Below are positions 33,224 to 41,789 of a stretch of DNA of 64,000 bases, piece by piece. Source of the stretch: Streptomyces sp. OR43 (GTDB lineage: Bacteria; Actinomycetota; Actinomycetes; Streptomycetales; Streptomycetaceae); contig NZ_RDBK01000043.1 of the NCBI RefSeq assembly GCF_008042275.1, forward strand, positions 3,569,237 through 3,633,236, given 5' to 3'. Made by a program: the position numbers and the translations under genes. The notes under the pieces were generated by a model, which was not told the DNA's origin, searched no databases, and saw nothing but the letters and a program-made list of their open reading frames with translations. The stretch's first letter is position 1, and the number at the start of each line of letters is the position of its first letter.

Positions 33224-34867
33224 TCAGTCCTTGACCGACGGGACCGCCGCGCCGACGGGGGGCGGCGTTCCGGAAGCCTTGCCGAAATAGTCGACGGTGC
33301 CGGGGTCCGTTCCGAAGAGGGCGTGCAGATCGAGTCCCGCGCCCACGGGGGCGGCGCAGTCGGGGATGATCAGTGGCGCATCCTCGGCGGAACGGATCCG
33401 TGGCAGTGCGCCGCCGGCGAAGCAGGGGTCCGTGGCCGTACCGGAGGGCGTTCCGCCCGTGCGCTCCTGGCCTGTCGCCGTGCGCCAGGCGGCCAGGCTT
33501 CCGTACGTTCGGCCTGCCCAGTCCACGCTCCAGGAGCCGGAGCCCGGGGAGTAGTTGTTGCCCTGCAGAATTGCGTGACGCGGGGTGAGACCCTTCGCTG
33601 CGACGATCAGCGGGGCACCGTCGGCTACGAGGATGTTGTTGCGCACGGTGACGTGCGACAGGCCGGCGCGAAGCAGGACCGCCGGTCCCGGGCCGTTGGG
33701 CGAGCGTGGCACGACCAAGGTGTTCTGATAGATGTCCAGGCTCCGCACGTCCTTGCCGTAGACGGCCAGCGCGCCCTTGGCGGGCAGCTTGCGTCCGTTG
33801 TCGGCCGAGATGTTGTAGCGGATGGTGTTGTCCCTGTGCGCGCCGTTCCTCTTGCTGGTGTACGCGTAGTACCCCGGGCCGTCGTTCTGGAAGGCCAGGT
33901 TGTACTGCACGGTCGAGTCCGAGACGTTGGAGTCGAGACCGAAGCCCGCGCCGTCGACGCGGGAGCCGGTGTGGTTGCGGTAGGAGGTGTTGTGCTCCAG
34001 GAGGATGCCCGTGGCGTCGTAGGCCCAGATGCCCACCGGGCCGGCCGGCGCCTCGGCGGCGGCGCGGCTCCCGTTGTCATGGGCGTGCGAATCGCGGACC
34101 GTCGCGTTGCGGACGCTGCCGAGGACGATGCCGTTGCCTGAATGGGTCGTGGTCGAGGCGGGGTCACCGGTGTTGTGGTAGGCCGCCACGTCCACGATGC
34201 GGATGCGGCTGTGGGCGTACGTGGGATGGGCGGCGTCGAAGGCAGGACCGTAGGTGAGCAGTCCGACGTCTCGGTTGTCGTGCAGCTCGGAACGGCTGAC
34301 GGTCACGTTCTCGAACCCCGACCCTCCGCCCGTACCTCCGATCGCGATGCCCGCGCGGAACCCGGAGACCTCTACGCCGGACACGGAAACGTGGTCCAGC
34401 TTCTTGCCGTCCGGCAGGTCGCTGTAGAGATTGATGCCGCCGTCGCGGACGTAGGAGCCGTCCTTCCCGGACACCGCGAGGTTCCGGATCTCGACGCCTG
34501 CTGTGTCGTGCACGGAGATGCCGGGGCCGTCCGTCGCCGCTACCGTCGCCCGCCCCGTGCCGTACGACCCGATGACCACGGGCCGGTCCGCGTCGCCCGC
34601 TTCCCCCTTCCCCACGGTCAGCGTCCCGGTGAACCGGGCGCCCCCCTGCAGCATCAGTTTGTTGCCGGGTTCGAGGGCCGTGCCTTCGGCGCGCCGCAGG
34701 GTCCGCCACGCCTCGCCCGGCGACGTACCGGAGTTCCGGTCGTTCCCGCCGGGGCTGACGTAGTAGGTGGCGGGCGGCGGGGCGTAGTGGGGGGTGTCGT
34801 TGCATCCGCTCCCGGCGGCCACGATGATCGCGGCGGCCAGAGTGGTCATCGCGGCTGTCCGGTGCAT
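33224..34867 (-). CDS. Secreted right-handed beta-helix lipoprotein
   Basis: A 547-residue exported protein. A hydrophobic signal ends in G-S-G-C (Cys22), a fair lipobox, so it is probably membrane-anchored outside the cell. The mature part opens with Y-Y-V-S-P-G-G-N-D-R-N-S-G-T, the usual start of beta-helix proteins, and continues with many parallel beta-helix turns rich in N, G, V and I (for example S-G-N-G-I-V-L-G-S and N-N-I-L-V-A-D). Such folds occur in polysaccharide lyases and C5-epimerases. It starts 5 bp after the UDP-glucuronate decarboxylase-like gene, so it may modify or cut the polymer made by the cluster. No catalytic residues can be assigned. Confidence 0.85.
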   Translation of the reverse strand: MHRTAAMTTLAAAIIVAAGSGCNDTPHYAPPPATYYVSPGGNDRNSGTSPGEAWRTLRRAEGTALEPGNKLMLQGGARFTGTLTVGKGEAGDADRPVVIGSYGTGRATVAATDGPGISVHDTAGVEIRNLAVSGKDGSYVRDGGINLYSDLPDGKKLDHVSVSGVEVSGFRAGIAIGGTGGGSGFENVTVSRSELHDNRDVGLLTYGPAFDAAHPTYAHSRIRIVDVAAYHNTGDPASTTTHSGNGIVLGSVRNATVRDSHAHDNGSRAAAEAPAGPVGIWAYDATGILLEHNTSYRNHTGSRVDGAGFGLDSNVSDSTVQYNLAFQNDGPGYYAYTSKRNGAHRDNTIRYNISADNGRKLPAKGALAVYGKDVRSLDIYQNTLVVPRSPNGPGPAVLLRAGLSHVTVRNNILVADGAPLIVAAKGLTPRHAILQGNNYSPGSGSWSVDWAGRTYGSLAAWRTATGQERTGGTPSGTATDPCFAGGALPRIRSAEDAPLIIPDCAAPVGAGLDLHALFGTDPGTVDYFGKASGTPPPVGAAVPSVKD

Positions 34868-34872
34868 GGAGA

Positions 34873-35880
34873 TCAGGCCTTCAGGGACTCGACGCGGGAG
34901 GGGCCCGGCCCTTGGACCGGCTGGAGCGGCTCGTTCGGCAGCGCTGCACGAGCGCTGTCGGTGAACCAGGCAGCCGTGTGCCGCAGACCGTCCTCGACCG
35001 GGACCACAGGTGCCCAGTCGAGCTCCTGGCGGGCCCGCTCGATGACGGGACGACGGCGGCAGGGATCGTCGACCGGCAGCGGGAGGTACTCGATCGGTGA
35101 CCGCGACCCGGTGACACCCAGGACGAGGTCCGCGAGCTCCCGTACGGTGTGCTCGACGGGATTGCCCAGATTGATCGGTCCGCTCAGGCCGCGCCGGTCG
35201 ATCATGGCCAGGATTCCGCGCACGAGATCGGACACGTAGCAGAAGCTGCGGGTCTGGCTTCCGTCGCCGTAGATGCTCAGCGGTCCGCCCGACAACGCCT
35301 GGCGTATGAAGGTCGACACCACGCGGCCGTCGTACGGACGCATCCGGGGACCGTAGGTGTTGAAGATCCGCATGACGCCCACGTCGACGCCCTGACTGCG
35401 CCGGTAGGCCGTGGACAGCGCCTCCGCGTACCGCTTGGCCTCGTCGTAGACACTGCGGGGGCCGACCGGATTGACATGGCCCCAGTACTCCTCGGGCTGC
35501 GGGTGGATCTCGGGGTCGCCGTACACCTCGCTGGTCGAGGCGAGGACGAACCGGGCCTCATGCCGCAGGGCGAGGCGCAGGGCGTTCTCCGTACCGCGGC
35601 TGCCGACCGAGAGTGTTTCCAGCGGCAGCCGGTGATAGTCGGGCGGAGACGCCGGGCTGGCAAGGTGGGCGACGGCGTGCACGGAACCCGGGATCTCCAT
35701 GGCCGCGGTGACATCACCGGGCAGGAGCCGGAACCGGGGGTTCGCGCACAGGTGGGCGACGTTCTCCGGTTCGCCCGTGGAGAAGTTGTCCAGACACCAC
35801 ACGGTGTCACCTCTGCGCAGCAGTGCCTCGCAGACATGGGATCCCAGAAATCCGCCACCCCCTGTGACGACGACCTTCAT
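34873..35880 (-). CDS. UDP-glucuronate decarboxylase-like NAD-dependent epimerase
   Basis: A 335-residue extended SDR. It has the NAD loop V-T-G-G-G-G-F-L-G-S-H, the P-A-S-P-P-D-Y segment, S-T-S-E-V-Y-G-D-P, and R-S-V-Y-D-E-A-K-R with the catalytic Tyr-Lys. This set is the mark of UDP-xylose synthases (UDP-glucuronate decarboxylases). It would turn UDP-glucuronate, made by the gene just upstream, into UDP-xylose or a 4-keto-pentose. Its ATG overlaps the TGA of the dehydrogenase gene (ATGA), which supports a stepwise pathway. GGGAGG precedes the start at 35880. Strict identity as UXS rather than a related epimerase needs a phylogeny. Confidence 0.88.
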   Translation of the reverse strand: MKVVVTGGGGFLGSHVCEALLRRGDTVWCLDNFSTGEPENVAHLCANPRFRLLPGDVTAAMEIPGSVHAVAHLASPASPPDYHRLPLETLSVGSRGTENALRLALRHEARFVLASTSEVYGDPEIHPQPEEYWGHVNPVGPRSVYDEAKRYAEALSTAYRRSQGVDVGVMRIFNTYGPRMRPYDGRVVSTFIRQALSGGPLSIYGDGSQTRSFCYVSDLVRGILAMIDRRGLSGPINLGNPVEHTVRELADLVLGVTGSRSPIEYLPLPVDDPCRRRPVIERARQELDWAPVVPVEDGLRHTAAWFTDSARAALPNEPLQPVQGPGPSRVESLKA

Positions 35881-37196
35881 GATGTGCCTCCCGTGGGGCG
35901 GCCCAGTGCGTGCAGCGACCAGCCGGCCGCGCGCCAGGGCTGGGCGTCGAGACTGTTGCGTGCGTCCAGCAGGACCGGGGAGTGGACCACGGAGGCGAGG
36001 GCCAGCGGGTCGATCCGCCGGTAGTCCGGCCAGGATGTGAGGTGCAGGACCGCGTCCGCGTCCTCGCACACTTTGGGGATGTCCAGCGAGTATGTCAGGT
36101 CGGGCAGGGCCGTGCGCGCGTTGTCCAGCGCCTCCGGGTCGTGTACACGCACGCTCGCACCCTCCTTGTGCAGGGCGGAGGCGACGGCCAGGGCGGGCGA
36201 GTCACGAACGTCGTCGCTGCCCGGCTTGAAGGAGGCGCCGAGCACGGCGACCCGGCGGCCGGCGAAGGAACCGCCGACGAGCTGCCTGGTGCGCATGACG
36301 GTGCGTTGCCGCTGGCGGAGGTTGATGCGGTCGACCTCATGCAGGAACGACACCGCCTCACCGGCGCCGATCTCCTCGGCGCGGGCCGCGAAGGCCCGGA
36401 TGTCCTTCGGGAAGCAGCTCCCGCCGAAGCCGAGCCCCGGATCCAGGAAGCGGTGGCCGATCCGCGAGTCCGCACCGATGGCGCGGGCCAGGACGGTCAC
36501 GTCGGCGCCGGCCGCCTCGCACACCTCGGCCATCGCGTTGATGAAGGAGATCTTGGTCGCGAGGAAGGAATTCGCGGCCACCTTCACCAGCTCCGCCGTG
36601 GCCGTGTCCGTACTGAAGAACTCCGCACCCGCGCGCACCAGCGGCTCGTAGAGCGCCCGCAGGGCCGCCTCGGCGTGCGGAGATCCGACACCCACCACGA
36701 TCCGTTCGGGCCGCATGGTGTCCTGCACCGCGGAGCCTTCACGCAGGAACTCGGGGTTCCATGCGACTTCACAGTCCCGGGTGGACGCCGCGATCCGTCC
36801 GCCGAGGGCGGCGGCCGTGCCGACGGGCACGGTGGACTTGCCCACCACCAGACTTCCCGGCCGCAGATGCTGTGCCAGTTCGTCCACCACGGCGTCCACG
36901 TACCGCAGGTCCGCGGCCTCGCTGTCGGGGCGCTGCGGAGTGCCGACGCAGACGAAGTGCGTCCGCGCGAACTCCGCGCCCTCGGCGAGCGACGTGGAGA
37001 AGCGCAGCCTTCCCGAAGCGACGGTACGGGCGAGGAGCTCGTCCAGTCCGGGTTCGTGCATGGGTGCGCGGCCTGCCGCCAGCGACGCGATCCGTGCCTC
37101 GTCGATGTCGATTCCGAGGACCTGGTGGCCTATGTCGGCCATGCACGCGGCGTGCACCGTGCCCACGTATCCGGTTCCGATCACGGTCATTCGCAT
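35877..37196 (-). CDS. ugd: UDP-glucose 6-dehydrogenase
   Basis: A 439-residue enzyme that oxidises UDP-glucose twice to UDP-glucuronate with NAD. The N-terminal loop is I-G-T-G-Y-V-G, S-T-V-P-V-G-T lies near 125, W-N-P-E-F-L-R-E-G near 150, and the catalytic cysteine is C261 in G-F-G-G-S-C-F-P-K-D. The C-terminal UDP-binding domain includes G-A-S-F-K-P-G-S-D-D-V-R-D-S-P. AAGGAG lies before the ATG at 37196. It begins 4 bp after galE and overlaps the next gene, so it sits in the middle of one operon. Confidence 0.93.
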   Translation of the reverse strand: MRMTVIGTGYVGTVHAACMADIGHQVLGIDIDEARIASLAAGRAPMHEPGLDELLARTVASGRLRFSTSLAEGAEFARTHFVCVGTPQRPDSEAADLRYVDAVVDELAQHLRPGSLVVGKSTVPVGTAAALGGRIAASTRDCEVAWNPEFLREGSAVQDTMRPERIVVGVGSPHAEAALRALYEPLVRAGAEFFSTDTATAELVKVAANSFLATKISFINAMAEVCEAAGADVTVLARAIGADSRIGHRFLDPGLGFGGSCFPKDIRAFAARAEEIGAGEAVSFLHEVDRINLRQRQRTVMRTRQLVGGSFAGRRVAVLGASFKPGSDDVRDSPALAVASALHKEGASVRVHDPEALDNARTALPDLTYSLDIPKVCEDADAVLHLTSWPDYRRIDPLALASVVHSPVLLDARNSLDAQPWRAAGWSLHALGRPTGGTS

Positions 37197-37200
37197 GACA

Positions 37201-38310
37201 TCACTCCTTTGGGGCTGCACTGCCGGAAGGACCGGCATAGCCGGATGGGTTGAGCTTTTGGAACCGCCACGCGTCCCGGCACATGGCCGCCAGGTCCCGT
37301 GCGGGCTTCCACCCCCAGGCGCGGGCCACCGCGGCCGCGTCGGCGACCAGTTCGGTCACGTCTCCGGGGCGGCGCGGCTCGATGTCGTACGGGATGGACC
37401 TGCCGCACGCCTCACGGAAGGCCGCGACGACGTCGAGGACCGACCAGCCCCGGCCGGAGCCGAGGTTGAACACATGCATCCCCGGGCCGTCGGCGAAGTG
37501 GTCCAGCGCGACACGGTGTGCCTCCACCGTGTCCATGACGTGCAGGTAGTCGCGGACGGGTGTTCCATCGGGAGTCGCGTAGTCGTCCCCGAAGACGGGC
37601 AGGCGCGCGCGGCGGCCGACGGCCACCTGCGCCAGGTATGGCATCAGGTTGTCCGGCGTCCCGGTAGGGTCCTCCCCGATCAGTCCGCTGGGATGGGCGC
37701 CGACCGGGTTGAAGTACCGCAGGGAGAGCGCGGTGAACTCCGGTATCCGTCGGCACACGTCGGTGAGGATCTGCTCGCAGGCCCACTTCGAGGCGGCGTA
37801 CGGGTTGGTGGGGCGGGCCGGGGACGTCTCGCTGAGCCGTCCGCCTCCCGCATCGCCGTACAGGGAGCAGGACGAGGAGAACACCAGCCGGTTCACCCCG
37901 TGTTCGTGCATCGCCCGCAGCAGCGACGTCGTCCCGCCGACGTTGACGTCGTAGTACTCGACGGGCATCCGTGTCGACTCACCGACGGCCTTCAGAGCGG
38001 CGAAGTGTACGACGGCGTCCACGGAGTGGCGGTCGAAGACTGCCGAAAGGGCGCGCCGATCACGGATGTCCAGCTCGTACACGGCGCCGACGAAACGGCC
38101 GGCGATCCGCTGCACACGGGCGAAGACCTGTGGGCTGCTGTTGGAGTAGTTGTCGACCACGATCAGCTCGTAGCCATGGTCGAGCAGCTCGACGCAGGCG
38201 TGTGAGCCGATGAAGCCCGCTCCGCCGGTGACGAGAATCGTGGCGGGCGAACGCGTGCGGCCGTCCCTGTTGTGCGCGTGTGAGCGTGCGTTCATGGTCA
38301 CTGCACTCAC
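37201..38310 (-). CDS. galE: UDP-glucose 4-epimerase
   Basis: A 369-residue extended SDR. The NAD loop is V-T-G-G-A-G-F-I-G-S-H, with F-A-A-L-K-A-V-G-E-S and the catalytic N-P-Y-A-A-S-K (Tyr-Lys) following. R-Y-F-N-P-V-G-A-H-P-S-G and the R-D-Y-L-H-V-M-D segment are specific to GalE. It interconverts UDP-glucose and UDP-galactose. The GTG at 38310 overlaps the TGA of the GT2 gene (GTGA); an ATG five codons later is an alternative. Compared with housekeeping GalE it carries a short His/Arg-rich N-terminal tail of about 20 residues. Confidence 0.92.
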   Translation of the reverse strand: MSAVTMNARSHAHNRDGRTRSPATILVTGGAGFIGSHACVELLDHGYELIVVDNYSNSSPQVFARVQRIAGRFVGAVYELDIRDRRALSAVFDRHSVDAVVHFAALKAVGESTRMPVEYYDVNVGGTTSLLRAMHEHGVNRLVFSSSCSLYGDAGGGRLSETSPARPTNPYAASKWACEQILTDVCRRIPEFTALSLRYFNPVGAHPSGLIGEDPTGTPDNLMPYLAQVAVGRRARLPVFGDDYATPDGTPVRDYLHVMDTVEAHRVALDHFADGPGMHVFNLGSGRGWSVLDVVAAFREACGRSIPYDIEPRRPGDVTELVADAAAVARAWGWKPARDLAAMCRDAWRFQKLNPSGYAGPSGSAAPKE

Positions 38311-40136
38311 CAGCCCAGGACGGCGGCCGCGTAGGCCGGATAGAAGACGATTGCCGCGATGACGGGCAGCGACGAGAGGAGACCGATGCCCAGGGACAGG
38401 CGTGCGGTGCGCAGCGCGGCGAAGAAGCGCGTCCCGGAGGCCCTGGCCGCTTCCCGTACATGAAGAAGGGGAACGGCGAGCGCTACCGTCGCGTAGACGA
38501 TCGCTCCGAGAAGACAGAGGAAGACGTATCCCGCTGACGGACCCGTCAGCTCCCCGTACAGGGCGGCCGAGGAGAGCAGCACGGCGATGGTCGCGAACGG
38601 TGAGGTCAGCCGCGCCGGCAGTGTCCCGGGCTCACTCGTGTCCTTGGGAGTGACCTTGAAAGTCAGCTGTGTGTGCCAGAACTTCTGACGTGCCGCGCCG
38701 AACAGACCCCAGACGACGTAGGGCCATCGGGCGACCGTGAAAAGCCAGGTCTCCCAGCTCATCAGGGGAGCGGTACGCGGACGCATCAGCTGTCGGCGCC
38801 GCAGCAGGCCGAGCGTCAGCAGCAGCCATACGGGCATGAGCCAGAAGTGCAGCAGGAAGTCGAAGTAGTTGACGTTCATCCACGGCAGCCCCGTGATCAC
38901 CGCCACCGGGGGAAGGATCAGGCCGGACACGATCATCAGGCCGAGGAGCGGGTAGTAGGCCAGCGCGTAGCCGAACCGTAGACGAAGAATCACGGGCAGC
39001 CGCCTCAGGTGGCGGGGCAGCAGGCCCAGCAGCATCGTGGTGAGACTCCGGGACCACTGGTATTCCTGGGTGACCATGTCGGCGAAGTTCAGCGGCCCGT
39101 CGCCGTGCGCCTCGGCGTCGACGGCGAAGGCGCCGTGCCAGCCTGCCGAGTTGAGCAGGAAGGTGGTGGAGAAGTCCTCGGCCAGCTCGGGCCCAAGACC
39201 GCCGATGTCGCGCAGGGCCCGGGTACGTACCGCGTAGTGGGATCCGATGCACATCGGGGCCAGCCCGTCGCTGTGGCCCAGTTGCACGGCGCCGTGCCAG
39301 ATGGCCTCGCGATGGAGCCGGCCACGTGCCGACCAGGACGCGGCGTCGGTGGCGTCGCACATGCTGGGCGCGGCGACGTAACCGATCGCGGGGTCACCGA
39401 ACGGGCGGACCATCTCGGCGAGATACGTTGGGGCGGGCACGTGGTCGCAGTCCAGCTGGGCGACCACCGCGTAGCGCCGGTAGCCCCAGTGATCGTAGAA
39501 GTAGGCGAGGTTGCCTTCCTTGCACCGGGTCCGGCGGGGCCATCCCGCCCGGTGGTAAGGGAGGACACCGCGTCGGCACGACATGGTGACGCGGTTCTCG
39601 CGGCACCACTGTTCGATCTCCTCGGTGGGGTCCTCGTCGCACAGCCAGACGTCGTAGGCATGGGGATAGTCCTGGGCCAGCATGGCTAGCAGGGTCTGGC
39701 GGACGGTGGGCCACGGTTCGGAAGGGGCGCGGGTCACCACGAAGGCGACCGCCAGTGACGGAATGGGCATCCGTGGGTCGACCCGCCGCAACCGCAGCGC
39801 GGCGATGAAGAAGTAGCAGGGGATGGCGGTGAGGTAGAGCAGAAGAAGGCTGTTGATGATGAGTCCGGCCCAGCCCGCCCTGTGCTCCGGCTGCAGCCAC
39901 CACGACCAGAACCACAGGAAGGACACCAGCCAGCAGGCGGCGATCGACCACAGTACCGCCCGGTCCCGGGAGGGGAGGACCGGAGTGAAGGTCGTCCGCC
40001 GAACGGTCCGGGCCCGGTAGGGGTGCGCGAAAGTGGGGCCATCGTCGGAGATCCGTACGACGTTGCCTTCCGAGATCCGCGCCAGGTGGTGCTCCATCTG
40101 GACGAGATCCTGCGGCTTCAGATCACTGTGCGTCAT
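38307..40136 (-). CDS. Cellulose-synthase-like GT2 glycosyltransferase
   Basis: A 609-residue processive-type glycosyltransferase in the membrane. Two helices (about 61-81 and 88-112) precede a cytoplasmic GT2 domain, and four to five helices follow (about 375-605). The sugar-nucleotide site is D-C-D at 229-231, the catalytic-base motif reads A-E-D at 319-321 (TED in cellulose synthases), and the acceptor motif is Q-E-Y-Q-W at 357-361 instead of QxxRW. No PilZ domain can be recognised. It would polymerise and export a chain from UDP-sugars made by the following genes. It is first in the minus-strand operon and divergent from a TetR gene. Confidence 0.88.
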   Translation of the reverse strand: MTHSDLKPQDLVQMEHHLARISEGNVVRISDDGPTFAHPYRARTVRRTTFTPVLPSRDRAVLWSIAACWLVSFLWFWSWWLQPEHRAGWAGLIINSLLLLYLTAIPCYFFIAALRLRRVDPRMPIPSLAVAFVVTRAPSEPWPTVRQTLLAMLAQDYPHAYDVWLCDEDPTEEIEQWCRENRVTMSCRRGVLPYHRAGWPRRTRCKEGNLAYFYDHWGYRRYAVVAQLDCDHVPAPTYLAEMVRPFGDPAIGYVAAPSMCDATDAASWSARGRLHREAIWHGAVQLGHSDGLAPMCIGSHYAVRTRALRDIGGLGPELAEDFSTTFLLNSAGWHGAFAVDAEAHGDGPLNFADMVTQEYQWSRSLTTMLLGLLPRHLRRLPVILRLRFGYALAYYPLLGLMIVSGLILPPVAVITGLPWMNVNYFDFLLHFWLMPVWLLLTLGLLRRRQLMRPRTAPLMSWETWLFTVARWPYVVWGLFGAARQKFWHTQLTFKVTPKDTSEPGTLPARLTSPFATIAVLLSSAALYGELTGPSAGYVFLCLLGAIVYATVALAVPLLHVREAARASGTRFFAALRTARLSLGIGLLSSLPVIAAIVFYPAYAAAVLGW

Positions 40137-40160
40137 GACAGGACGCTCCTGGTGTCTACG

Positions 40161-40200
40161 TCGTACGTTGACGCTGTATGTTTACGTCATATACGTACGA
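40161..40200. promoter_or_regulatory. Inverted repeats between the GT2 operon and its divergent TetR
   Basis: A perfect TCGTACGT / ACGTACGA pair (40161-40168 and 40193-40200) frames an AT-richer centre holding GTATG-N7-CATATAC. On the plus strand TTGACG (40168-40173), 16 bases and TATACG could form the TetR promoter. The only gap between the divergent genes is 107 bases, so a bound TetR dimer could control both. Confidence 0.5.
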
Positions 40201-40243
40201 CTTTGGGCGTATTGTTCCCATATGTCAACCGGAGGCGGTCATC

Positions 40244-40972
40244 GTGAACGAAGCCGAGCGTGGGCCGGGGCGAAGAGCGGGCGACGGGGGGCGCTACGGC
40301 CGGCTCAGCAGGGAACGGGTGCTGGATTCCGCCCTCGACGTGGTCGACCGCGACGGGCTCTCCGGCCTCAGCATGCGCAAGCTCGGCGCGGAACTGGGCG
40401 TGGAGGCGATGGCTCTCTACCGCTACGCCCCCAGCAAGGACGCGCTGCTGGACGGGCTGGTGGAGGTGTTCTGTCAAGAACTGGACCGGAATCTGGAGCG
40501 AACCCCCCCGCCGGAGCAGGACCTCCGGGATTCCCTCACGCCCGACTGGCTGGCCCAGCTGCACCACATTGCGCTGACCGCCTACGGCGTGGCCCTCCTG
40601 CACCCCAACGTGGTGCCGCTGCTGGCCACACGTCTGCTGTCCACCCCCATGGCCCAGCGGCCGCTGTCGGTGCTGCGGAGCGACGAACGCGTTCTGGCAC
40701 TGCTCCACGATGCAGGTTTCGACGACGGCGAGGTCGTGCGCATCCATCGGGCCTTCACCGCTTGGCTGCTCGGATTCCTGCTCGTGGAGCTGAGGGCGAT
40801 GGACGATCAGGCGGACGAACCCGACCCCACATTCCGGCTGGGTCTGCACCGGCTGCCCGTGCGCGAGCTGCCTCGCTTGCGAGTGACGGCCGTCGGGATG
40901 GCTGAGCGGGGTGGCCCGGCGGAGCTTGCGGCCGGCCTCGAGGCCCTGCTGAGGGGGGTGGGGGCACCGTGA
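40244..40972 (+). CDS. TetR-family regulator divergent from the glycopolymer operon
   Basis: A 242-residue TetR protein with the C-terminal domain of the tetracycline-repressor-like (TetR_C) group. The HTH spans about residues 20-65: V-L-D-S-A-L-D-V-V-D-R-D-G-L, then L-G-V-E-A-M-A-L-Y-R-Y. GGAGGCGGTC stands just before the GTG at 40244, which is chosen over an upstream ATG inside the operator region. Its position head-to-head with the cellulose-synthase-like gene makes it the best candidate for local control. Its ligand is unknown. Confidence 0.85.
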   Translation: MNEAERGPGRRAGDGGRYGRLSRERVLDSALDVVDRDGLSGLSMRKLGAELGVEAMALYRYAPSKDALLDGLVEVFCQELDRNLERTPPPEQDLRDSLTPDWLAQLHHIALTAYGVALLHPNVVPLLATRLLSTPMAQRPLSVLRSDERVLALLHDAGFDDGEVVRIHRAFTAWLLGFLLVELRAMDDQADEPDPTFRLGLHRLPVRELPRLRVTAVGMAERGGPAELAAGLEALLRGVGAP

Positions 40973-41101
40973 CCCTCTCGCGCCCGCTACGTCCGGCGGC
41001 CGGAGACGTAGTCGCCCTGTTCGGCCGGACGGCGAAGACGGTCGCCCGAACGCCGGGGTGACCGTCTTCGCCGTGGGGTCCACGGGGCTACGGTTACGCG
41101 C

Positions 41102-41654
41102 ATGACAATTCTGGTCGTTGGGGGTTCCGGCTTTCTGGGGACCGAGTTGGTCCGGCAGACGAGAGCGGCAGGGCACACGACAGTGGCGAGCCGCGGCGGA
41201 GACCGGGGTCCTGGCCGTGCATCCCGCGGCTGCCGTCGCCCGCACGTCGCTGATCATCGGCCACGGGCGTTCCGTGCACGAGCGCCTGGTGCACCGGCTG
41301 GCCGAAGGCACTGTCGACGGCGCCCTGTTCACCGACGACATCCGCTGTCCGGTTTATGTCTCGGACCTGGCGGCCGCCGTACTGGAGCTGGCGTCGGGCG
41401 GCGCGAGAGGCATGCACCATCTTGCGGGGGCCGACGCCCTGAGCCGCCACGACCTCGGCGTCCTCATCGCCGAGCGCGACGGTCTCGATGCCGCCCGTCT
41501 GCCCATGGCGCTGCGGGCCGACAGCGCTGGTCCCGGCGCCCTCGACGTCCGCCTCGACAGCCGGCGGACCCAGGGGCAGCTGCGTACCGCACTGCGCGGT
41601 GCCAGGCAGTTCTTGAAGCCTGCCGGCCCGGTGTCCTCGGGCGCCCCGGCCTGA
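41102..41654 (+). pseudogene. Decayed NAD(P)-dependent epimerase/reductase with internal deletion
   Basis: The first 33 codons (from ATG 41102) encode the Rossmann start T-I-L-V-V-G-G-S-G-F-L-G-T-E-L-V of an RmlD/epimerase-like SDR. From about 41190 the homology continues in another frame with A-A-A-E-T-G-V-L-A, then A-R-T-S-L-I-I-G-H-G-R-S, and runs to a stop at 41654. The middle of the protein, including the Tyr-Lys catalytic pair, is missing. An intact relative would be about 280 residues, so roughly 300 bases have been lost together with the frame. The two halves read well, so the event looks fairly recent. The same start-to-stop span as a normal gene is otherwise kept. Confidence 0.75.
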
Positions 41655-41789
41655 GGGTGCCCGGTGGCCGCAGCACAGTGGCGGCAGGCGACAAGTGGGC
41701 GGTGGCCAGGGGTACTTCACCCGGTCCGGGTGGTCCCATCCGTGGTATCACGGACGGGGTTGGTCGGGTCGAGTGCCGAACGGGGTGTT

